Assembly: GCF_000516985.1 (NCBI RefSeq)
Contig: NW_006917092.1
Location: 6,451,888-6,515,887, forward strand
Length of the DNA: 64,000 bases
From: Pestalotiopsis fici W106-1
Taxonomy: Eukaryota; Ascomycota; Sordariomycetes; Amphisphaeriales; Sporocadaceae
Direction: 5' to 3'
The notes beneath the pieces are model-generated. The model did no database searches and had not been told where the DNA came from. It saw only the letters and a program-made list of their open reading frames with translations. The position numbers were made by a program, and so were the translations under genes. This document shows positions 56,170-64,000 of the stretch, piece after piece. How positions within the stretch are numbered: position 1 is the stretch's first letter; every line of letters begins with the position of its first letter.

Positions 56170-57905
56170 ATGGCTGACGTCAAGGAGTATACTACTTCGC
56201 CGGCCGGCAAGGTCTTGGATACCGAAAATGCCCCGTCAAGAGTAGACAGCAACACAGTCGCGATCAACGACGAGACGGCGCACGTGGTGGACAAGGATGG
56301 CGAAAGAAAGTTGTGCAGAAAGTTCGACTTTCGCCTGCTGCCGGTTCTGGCCGTCATGGTATGTTCTATCGCTATAGACAAACCGACCATGACTTAATCT
56401 GTTTGGCAGTATCTCTTCAATGCGCTCGATAAGTCGAATCTGGGAAATGCGAAGACTGATGGGCTCCCTGACGGTAAGGCACCACCAGCCCTGTCCATCG
56501 TGACATTGTTTGCTGCAACACAGTCATATCATGGCAGAGAGAGAGACATGGTAGTAGAACCTCAATAAGGCTGACTCCACAATAGATCTGGGCTTTCGCA
56601 CCGGCCAGTATAACCTCATCGTCGGCATCTTCTTTGTCCCCTATGTCATATTTGCGCCTCCATTCGCCATGCTGGCCAAGAAATACGGAGCATCACGAGC
56701 ACTCCCTATCATGATGTTCAGCTTCGGATCGCTTACTCTACTCACGGCGGCCACACATAATTTCAGTGGAGTCTTTGCACTCCGATGGTTCTTGGGAATG
56801 TCCGAGAGTGCCTTCTTCCCAGTTGTCATCTACTACCTGACAACCTTTTATCGAAGAGGAGAACTGGCCCGCCGTTTGGCCATCTTTTATGCTGCTTCCA
56901 ATATTGCTAGCGCTTTCAGTGGACTGTTGGCCTTTGGCGTGTTCCAGATCAAGTCGCACCTTTTGGATCATACTTGGCGCTGGCTATTCATCATTGAAGG
57001 CAGCTGCACCATCTTGTTCTCCTTCTTTGCTTTTTGGTATCTGCCAAAGTCGGCGGCAGAGGCCAAATTCTTAACCGAGGATGAAAAGGCTCTGGCATAC
57101 CATCGCATTCACGTGGACAGTTCTTCAACGGTCAATGAAGAATTCAAGCTACGCGAAGCACTGAAGATCTTCAAGCTTCCAACAACGTATGGATTTCTGC
57201 TCATCGAAATATGCCTCGGCGTTCCCCTGCAAGGAGTCAGTCTGTTTCTGCCGCAGATTGTGGCGAGGCTTGGATACAACACGGTGAAGACAAATCTCTA
57301 CACCGTCGCTCCCAACATCACTGGCGCCGTCATGCTGTTGATCCTTGCTTTCAGCTCTGACTTGACAAAGATTCGGTTTCCTTTCATTTGCTTGGGATTC
57401 GCCTTTACCTTTATTGGAATGATCATCTACGCATCAATCCAAGATGTAGTAGCGCAGAGTCAAGTGGCCTATTTTGCAACATTCATGATGTGCTGGGGAA
57501 CCTCGGCACCATCAGTCTTGCTGAGCACGGTATGTATCCGCTTCTCAATCAATTGTATCAATGAAACAGAACTGACCGAACTACTAGTGGTACAATAACA
57601 ATATCTCTAATGAGGGTGAGCGTCTAGTATTGACCTCAGTCGGAGTTCCTCTGGCTAATCTGATGGGATTGGTGTCGAGCAACCTTTTCCAAGACCGTGA
57701 TGCACCAAAGTATCTTCCTGCGCTGATTGCAACAGCCTGCTTTGGAGCAACTGGATTCTTGGTGGCGGGAGCACTTGGCACGTACATGACCTTTGATAAT
57801 CAGCGGAGGAACCGTCGTCAAGGCGTGACCCTGACCGCGCAAGATGTGCCGACATCAAAGCTCAGGGACGGACCAAAGGTAGACGAGTTTAGATGGTTTC
57901 TGTAG
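56170..57905 (+). CDS. MFS transporter, anion:cation symporter family (Dal5/allantoate permease-like)
   Basis: Four exons (56170-56358, 56410-56473, 56586-57529, 57588-57905) give about 504 residues with about 12 membrane helices. KLCRKFDFRLLPVLAVMYLFNALDKSNLGNAKTDGL is the TM1 start of this family, shown here in two exon pieces. DLGFRTGQYN opens TM2, RWFLGMSESAFFPVVIYYL lies in TM4 and TWRWLFIIEG in TM5. The family carries organic anions such as allantoate, nicotinate, pantothenate or sugar acids with protons across the plasma membrane. The short second exon (64 nt) is typical of these genes. The C-terminal DVPTSKLRDGPKVDEFRWFL is the usual ending. The substrate cannot be read from sequence. 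Confidence 0.93.
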
Positions 57906-58447
57906 GCTTTGTATATATGCAGGGAAGTTTCACGATATGCAAGTAGTTGCAAAATATGTGTTTGAATTCATCGACCTTGAACGTGTGGCAGGCATCAATA
58001 CCAGCTTCCATCGCTGAAAACATCCCGCATCAAGCTTATATTATACCCTTTTCGCGGCGTTTCCAACAGTCGACATTGCAAACATCTTTGCCTTTCCAGA
58101 TTCGGCCATTGTTTATTCATTCTTTCTAGAGCGACAAACTTGACGAAACGCGTAGTTGCCAACTGGGCAACTCCCACAACGCGAGATTTGCGGTTCACGC
58201 CAATCTATCAACACACCACCAGTCCGTACCTGCGGCGTACGTCTGTCCTCTTTCAAAAACCCAAGCACTTTCTTTCGTGTTGTTACTGAGCCATCAGAGG
58301 TCGATCCAGGTTTCTAGTCATTGACGCTAGCCAGAAACATTTCTATCATCAATTGAAGATCACAATCGTCAACTTTCAAGCCTGCAGCAGCAGAGAATCA
58401 CTCATTCTCCATCACGTCGCAAATCGATCGAGTCATCACGTTCTACA
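57906..58447. other. Spacer between MFS transporter and SANT-like gene
   Basis: It holds the presumed 3' UTR of the transporter and the promoter and leader of the gene at 58448. No gene or repeat is seen. Confidence 0.5.
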
Positions 58448-59096
58448 ATGTCCGAAACAGCAAAGACACCCAAGAAGAGCGGCAATGCCTGGACGCCCGA
58501 GGAACACCTCAATCTAGTCCTCACCGTCATGCGAAGCGAGAATCCAGAGCTCAGCGTGAGTGGCTGGGAAAAGATTGCTCTCGAGATGAATCGCATCTAT
58601 CCCGACAAGGGAATGTCCTCTTTCAAGCAAGTATCCTGATACTTTTTTTTCTTATCCGAGCAAAAAACCGCTAATATTCTTTCCTTCCAGACAGCAGTTC
58701 CAGAAACTCCGCAACGCCTACATTGACCAACATGGTGATGCCACCCGCGAAGGCCAAGTCGAAGGCGAAATGAACGGCAACCTGGGCAAGTCGAACTTGA
58801 AGAAACGCGCCGCTCCTGGACTTGGCGATCATGCAAGTAACGCATCTACCGCCAACAATCGCAACACTCGTGTTGGCAAGAAAGTCAAGTTCAATGATCC
58901 CGCCGACGATCAGGAAGAGTATGAGCGATCCGATACGACGACCGACAGCCGCAAGCCTGGAGAAACTATGCCTAGTGCTCCCCCGAAGCAGGCCTGTAAG
59001 CCACGCGCCAAGAAAGTCAAGGTTGAACTTGATGCCGATGCAAATGGCAAGGACGACGGCCATTTAGTCGATGGCCTGGAGATTGATGAGATCTAG
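58448..59096 (+). CDS. Myb/SANT-like nuclear protein with a GC-AG intron
   Basis: Two exons (58448-58626, 58691-59096) give about 194 residues. Residues 14-75 form a Myb/SANT-like three-helix unit: WTPEEHLNLVLTVM, WEKIALEMNRIY, then after the splice SSFKQQFQKLRNAYI. The rest is disordered, with basic NLS-like KKRAAPG, RVGKKVKF and KPRAKKVKVEL segments and an acidic end. The intron must start at GCAAGT (58627) because the downstream frame needs a phase-2 join. The nearby GTATCC (58631) would break the frame. It is likely a chromatin- or DNA-binding protein; the target is unknown. The ATG has A at -3. Confidence 0.82.
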
Positions 59097-60168
59097 AGGA
59101 CGATGGTATTTGAGCAGAATTGCTCTTGGTATGCATTTGGGTGATGCGATGAGGACCACGAAAACATTGTAATCAGCACAAAGCCCTCTTGGACCACCAC
59201 CTGGAAGGAATGTGTTAAGCTCGCCATATATCATGGCCAAGGCTAAACCCTGAGCCAGACCGTAAACGAGACTCGTTTTCCTGTATTATCCATTTTCAAG
59301 CGTTTTGTTCATCCGCCCAAAGGCCGTGCTTACGTGCGGCAAAGGCATCACGAGATAAACATCCAGTGGCAACGTGCCACTGTGACGACGAGTTCTGCTT
59401 TCATCATTCCGAATAAAGTCGTACCTTCAAATGGACCCATATTTGTTTACTGCTGGTGAAAATCAATTGGCATGATACCGAACATTGGGTGACTCTTATT
59501 TGGAAGTTTGACAATAATCAAAACTGAACCCCCAAAGTATCCGCACAGCTCCGTTTTTTCCCTCTGTCTTTCTGTTTGATTTGTATCGAGCTGTTCTCCC
59601 ATGATTGTTCATTCCCATGTCTGACTTTCGATTTTATTCCAAGGAGGGAAAATATGCAGCTCAATCTAAATCTTCTGTAACGTGAATACAAACACTTTTA
59701 CCGATTTATTATATCAAGATTTTCATATAATCACCTATCAATACCTGCCCCCTAAAAACAACAGTGCGAGTTGTCCTCCTATTAACCTAAGGCCTCGATC
59801 ANNNNNNNNNNNNNNNNNNNNNNNNNNNNNNNNNNNNNNNNNNNNNNNNNNNNNNNNNNNNNNNNNNNNNNNNNNNNNNNNNNNNNNNNNNNNNNNNNNN
59901 NCAACAACAACAAAAAAAACGTATATATGCCGAAAGATGATACTGCGAGTACCAAGCATAGAGGTAATATTTATATATAATGTAAACCTGACTGGTCAAA
60001 TCGTACAGGAAGAATGGGGATATCATGCCGTGACTCGTTATCGCTTCTACCATAGCGCAACCTAAACATAAATGTTATACGAAGGAGAGAGTAGCATCTC
60101 TAGAACCCAAGATGCTGCCCAATAGCATGCACTGAGCGTCATGCTCCAACACCAAATACATTGGTAGC
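59097..60168. other. Spacer containing the assembly gap
   Basis: No gene is supported. Both ORFs that run through the N block are artefacts of unknown bases. CAACAACAACAAA follows the gap and may hint at a simple repeat that broke the assembly. Confidence 0.5.
59802..59901. other. Assembly gap, 100 N
   Basis: Exactly 100 unknown bases, a usual placeholder for a gap of unknown size. Distance across it should not be trusted. Confidence 0.97.
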
Positions 60169-61705
60169 TCAGAACTCGCCTTCACCACCACCGCCGACTA
60201 CACCAGCAGTCCATAATCCGACAAGACCCCACCAGCTCACCTTCCATCCTCTCCATAGGCCTCCCACTCCTTGTCCCTTTTTGTATACGGTCTCGCCAAT
60301 CTTTGCCTGCTTGCCTTTCTTGCTCCTAGTTGAGGCGGCCTTGACTGGGACCGGGACTGCATGCGATCCTTCCTCAGCGACAATAGTATACATGGTGCCG
60401 ACGACACCGTTATAGGATCCTGGCTGTACAATAGTATCCAAGGTGCCCGTCTTTTCGAGAGCCCGGATATAAGCTGGTTGTGTGAAAATGGAGGCCTGAC
60501 CACGGCGAAGAACTGTCTCTAGCGGTAGCTTCACAAACAAGGAAGCACACGAAGTGCAGAACTTGGCCACTGAGAAGGTGGTCGGTGAGAGTTCCTTATC
60601 TATAAGGAATTGAGAACGTAGAACAAGAGGTGTGGATAGAGTAAGGACCGGATGGACCAGCGAGTGGAGGATTGTCGGTGCAATAAGTGAGGATGGGCAC
60701 AGCCATGAAGGAAGCGCGCGCAGTGTCGACATGGTTCGTCGTCGCCCGCTACTGGTAGACGACAAGACAAGTCTCGTGCGAACGATATCCAAAGGAGCCA
60801 GTGCGAGGCCAGTGGCGACGGCCGCGGCGGCCGCGACGCACAGCGACGCCCAGGGATATGGAGATGCAATGTCGACAAGCTTGTCCACATCATCCTTGAC
60901 ACCCAGATCTGGTACGTTGAAGAGTGCACTGAGAAGGCTTCGCGACCAGTTCTCCATCAGAGACTGCAGCACCGTGTAGAGAAAGGTTGCATTTGATCCC
61001 TTCCAGACACCCCAGGCACTTTCTTTGGACCATAGCTGTGCTATCACCTCTAATATCGAATCGGGCCGCTTGATGTTGAGTTGATGTGGTGGCAGCTCGG
61101 GTGCCCCAGCCGGCTTGGGCACATCCGTCGAGCTCATCGTCCGTTTCTGAGACCGGCTTGACGGAGTCGGTGTTTGGTAAGGTGCATTGGAAGTAAAATA
61201 CGAGGGTTCGTCATCCGAGTCTGACTCTGGGTACTATTCAGGCACAATTAGAACATTGGGAGCCCGCGACAAATGCCATCTCACCTACCTGATCATACAA
61301 TGATTCCCGTGGGCTTGTTATCTTTGGTCGAGAAGGTTGTAATGAAGAAACACCCGTCTCTGATAGCTCGAGGTCATCCTGCGTTCTGACTTGCAACACA
61401 GTCTTGGCGACCTCGAAGGGTTGGGCCATCAAGACACTCGTGTACTTCCATAGCAGCTCGTCGATGAGGTCCTTGACGCTCTGTATCGTTGAAGGCGACG
61501 GGTCGTTGACATAGTCCCTGTAGTCCAGATCTGGGAAGATGTCACGCGCTCTCGACGCGTACTTTGCGCTGCCGGCGCCAGAGGTTGCATTTGCATGTGA
61601 GAAAGGGTTCGGCTGCCCGGGCAATGACTCGGTTTGGTCTCCGATCGTGGGTGGAATATAGTACGGACGCAGCGGGTTGACGCCGCCTCTTGTAGATGAA
61701 GCCAT
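60169..61705 (-). CDS. UGO1: Mitochondrial fusion/transport protein Ugo1
   Basis: Two exons on the minus strand (61705-61289, 61233-60169) give about 493 residues. Degenerate mitochondrial-carrier repeats are visible: QPFEVAKTVLQV and APLDIVRTRLVL each keep the PxE/DxxK/R signature, and KLPLETVLRRGQ is a third. VWKGSNATFLYTVLQSLMENW is characteristic of fungal Ugo1. The protein sits in the outer mitochondrial membrane and links Fzo1 and Mgm1 in fusion. The N-terminus is Pro/Ser-rich and cytosolic; a Ser/Asp segment (YPESDSDDEPSY) starts the second exon. The C-terminus is Gly-rich. The join gives YDQ-YPES in frame, and a shorter start at 61137 inside exon 2 is less likely. Confidence 0.88.
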
Positions 61706-62481
61706 ATTGATGCTGCTCCTACCTGCCGTGATACGCCGTGATCATGCTGCAGTTGTTAAAATGGTGGGAGCAGACGGCAAAAAGATCAATTCGGGGTCGT
61801 GTTTTCGCCAGTGGTCAGCCCAGATTCTAGCAAAAAGCTCCTCAGTGGAGGCCATTTGCATGACGAAAATCAATGCGACCAATTTGCATTGATCCCTGTA
61901 ATGAAAACCTGCGGTACTCGCCGCTAAACAACGACACCGGCGTTTTAGCGGAGACCCAAGCCACGACAACAAGCAGGTCCAGCGCGTCCAACCACTAAAA
62001 AACATGCAATTTTGGGTGACACGGCACCAGCCACAGCGAGCGCAAACTGCTTCCCTCAAGCTCCCAATCATCGGACCTCGGGGGCCCTTTCGGGGCGGCT
62101 TTTGGGCGGGCTAAGCCGTGATAGAGCTTTTGTTGGAACTTTTTTTTTTCAGTGTTTTGCAGCAGCATCATCACGGCGCAATCTAAGCAACATAGTAACA
62201 GCCTTGTTGCGCTTCTTGTTGGTTGCTTCACTTGCCTGTGCTGACCAATTACCTCACAAGAAATCGATTGTTGGTCACGTAGTCCTACAAACTGTTGCTT
62301 TGCGTTGCGAGCTCTGGAAATACAGGCAGGATACCAGGGTTTCTGTGTCACATCTTACACACGCCGACTCCAGAGTATAAAGACCGCTGCCAGGCTCGCT
62401 ATCTGTTCCGGAACCTGCGCAAACGCCTTCAACTTACTCTCCGGTGGTTACGCCTATAACAAATCCGTTCACACAGTCGAT
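61706..62481. other. Divergent spacer between Ugo1 and ferredoxin
   Basis: A shared upstream region for two mitochondrial genes. A T-rich stretch near 62140 and a CCCGAAAGGG-like palindrome near 62084-62100 are present. ORFs here are spurious; the ferredoxin frame is open upstream to 62305 but the presequence starts at 62482. Confidence 0.45.
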
Positions 62482-63078
62482 ATGGCGGCTTCGAGATTTA
62501 TGGCGAGAAGTCTAAGGCAGATGAGCAGTGCCTTGCCACACATTAACAGCAAACTCTCACCACAAGCCGTCTCGCGAAGCACACGGTTATTAGATGCCCA
62601 GACCCGCACCTTTACCACTTCTCCCAAACGACTCCATGGCCACGTAACGCCTCCAAAGGCCGGCGAAGAGTGAGTCAATCATCTTGCCACATCATTCATG
62701 GGCCGGCAAACTAACTTTGTCGTCCTTACTAGGCTGTATATTACATTCATCGACAAGGAGAACCGCGAACACAAGATTGCAGTGAGCAAAGGTGACAACC
62801 TCTTGGATATAGCTCAAGCACACGACTTGGAGATGGAGGGAGCGTGTGGAGGATCCTGTGCTTGCAGTACGTGCCACGTTATCGTGCTGGATCAAGATCT
62901 CTACGACAAGATGCCCGAGCCCGAAGATGACGAAAATGACATGCTGGATCTTGCTTTTGGCTTGACAGAGACAAGCCGGCTTGGGTGCCAGGTCACTATG
63001 ACCAAGGAGCTGGATGGCTTGAAGGTGAAGCTACCGAGTATGACGCGGAATCTCCAGGCTAGCGACTTCAACTCGTAG
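62482..63078 (+). CDS. YAH1: Mitochondrial adrenodoxin-type [2Fe-2S] ferredoxin
   Basis: Two exons (62482-62669, 62733-63078) give 177 residues. The first 60 or so are a mitochondrial presequence rich in Arg/Ser and free of acidic runs (MAASRFMARSLRQMSSAL, TRTFTTSPKRLHG). The ferredoxin domain has cluster ligands Cys101, Cys107, Cys110 (GACGGSCACSTCHV) and Cys148 (RLGCQV), with the adrenodoxin spacing C-x5-C-x2-C. MPEPEDDENDMLDLA is the acidic helix that docks to the reductase. It carries electrons from Arh1 in Fe-S cluster assembly and heme A synthesis in the matrix. The splice joins GE-E-LYITFID in frame; the 63-nt intron has donor GTGAGT. It is divergent from Ugo1. Confidence 0.95.
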
Positions 63079-63358
63079 CCGATGTAGCCGACGAAGAAAT
63101 GAGGATACACAATGCAATCACTCATGAGTGTACGATTTTATAATGGCCAGCTGCATCATGACCACGAGGTGGACGCCATCAAGAAAGACTTGTCAGACGG
63201 CAAGACTGAGCACTGCCTTTGCAGTGTTATGTATATTTAGAATATCACAACAGAAAGGACAAATATGAGCGATAGACTAGTCTCCGCATAATCAGGTCTC
63301 AAATCACTATCAAGACCCAATTGATTTTGCGCCATTCTTGTACATGGCGATTTCAATA

Positions 63359-64000
63359 TCATGCCTCCTCGATCCCGCCCTTCTTTAGCTTTCCGCCGCC
63401 GTTGGCAATCAGGTCCAAGAATCCTTTCCGGCTCATCTCGCTAACCTTCTCCTTCCTACCTTCTACACCAGTAAAGCCATCTTTTCTAGCTTGTGCTTCA
63501 GCATCCATACCTGCTTGTTGTGCTCGCAAGAAGGCATTAAAAACCTCCTTTACACCCCTCGTCGCGGCTCTCCTAAGTTGTTTCTCCTTCTCCCTGATCT
63601 CTCCGGTGCTGACTTGGGGTTCGCCCGTGGTGTTGTCTCCCGACCCAGCAATCACATCCTTGACACGCCCCTTCTCCTTTGCGGCCAGCTTTTGCGCCCG
63701 CATTTGTTTGCGCGCCTTGGCTTCAAGCGCGGCATCAATGATCTCTTTGGATGCTTTCTGCGCATCGACTGATCGAGACAGGACAGGATCGGACCGGCGG
63801 GCAGTGGAGAGTTTGGTTCCCAAAATCTTCTGTAGTGAAGTTGCAAAGGCGGCCGGGTCGTTGCGTTTAGATTTCGACTTTCTGTTACCTCCCAATACTG
63901 ACTCGTCGCCATTGTCTGAACCTTCTAAGTCAAAAGAGTCTCCGTCATCGTCCTCGTCGTCCTCGTCCGAGTTGCCATTATTCCCCTCACCCTCTGCGTC
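63359..64000 (-). CDS. RRP15: Ribosome biogenesis protein Rrp15 (5' end outside the window)
   Basis: The frame is open on the minus strand from the window edge (64000) to the stop at 63359, giving 213 residues. The upstream part is highly acidic (SDEDDEDDDGDSFDLEG), followed by the Rrp15 domain: NDPAAFATSLQKILGTKLS, DPVLSRSV, KARKQMRAQKLAAKEKGRVKD. It ends with RRAATRGVKEVFNAFLRAQQ and RKGFLDLIANGGGKLKKG. Rrp15 is a nucleolar factor needed for 27S pre-rRNA processing and early 60S subunits. No intron is seen in the visible part. The start codon lies beyond the right edge, so total length is unknown. Confidence 0.87.
   Translation of the reverse strand, partial: DAEGEGNNGNSDEDDEDDDGDSFDLEGSDNGDESVLGGNRKSKSKRNDPAAFATSLQKILGTKLSTARRSDPVLSRSVDAQKASKEIIDAALEAKARKQMRAQKLAAKEKGRVKDVIAGSGDNTTGEPQVSTGEIREKEKQLRRAATRGVKEVFNAFLRAQQAGMDAEAQARKDGFTGVEGRKEKVSEMSRKGFLDLIANGGGKLKKGGIEEA

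Noticed and set aside
59682..60065. ORF running through the N block
   Set aside because: Open only because unknown bases cannot encode stops.
1..64000. CRISPR arrays, rRNA genes, bacterial operons or terminators
   Set aside because: No regularly spaced repeats or rRNA sequence were seen, and the gene structure is clearly fungal.

Overview
The window is nuclear DNA of a filamentous ascomycete, most likely a sordariomycete and plausibly Hypocreales. The grounds are 50-85 nt introns with GT..AG ends and TGCTAAC-type branch sites, scattered single genes on both strands without operons, and protein families such as fungal GH5 steryl-glucosidase, Xi-class GST, methanol/alcohol oxidase and Ugo1. 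Gene models below were spliced by hand from reading-frame continuity and splice consensus. A run of 100 N at 59802-59901 marks an assembly gap.

Layout. 1.5-10 kb: a small secreted protein, an Ecm4/Xi-class glutathione transferase (-), an SDR (+) whose shared upstream region with the GST carries a 539-bp MITE, GTP cyclohydrolase I (-) and TAF11 (+). 10-12 kb: a tRNA-Ser(CGA) gene split by a 56-nt GT..AG insert inside the T arm, beside a degenerate tRNA-like sequence, then a pyrimidine/purine tract. 12-23 kb: a membrane-anchored GH5 steryl-glucosidase, a DHA1-type MFS transporter and a C2H2 zinc-finger regulator, separated by long spacers. 23-29 kb: almost gene-free.

29-46 kb is an accessory stretch rich in secreted and oxidative enzymes: a small secreted protein, a laccase-type multicopper oxidase, an extracellular intradiol dioxygenase, an unrecognised 246-aa protein, a secreted metzincin-like protease, an O-methyltransferase with a long acidic tail, and an 11-exon alcohol oxidase lacking the usual peroxisomal C-terminus. 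Laccase plus intradiol dioxygenase fits extracellular oxidation of phenolics; O-methyltransferase and alcohol oxidase lie in tandem and could act on related small molecules. This pathway link is inference.

46-56 kb holds a 261-bp TA-flanked MITE, a PAP2 lipid phosphatase and a small putative GPI-anchored protein. 56-64 kb contains a Dal5-like MFS transporter followed by mostly housekeeping genes: a SANT-like nuclear protein with a GC-AG intron, Ugo1, mitochondrial ferredoxin Yah1, and Rrp15 running off the right edge.

The most unusual item is the interrupted tRNA-Ser. Without the insert it folds into a complete type-II serine tRNA, and the last bases of the insert rebuild a near-consensus B box.
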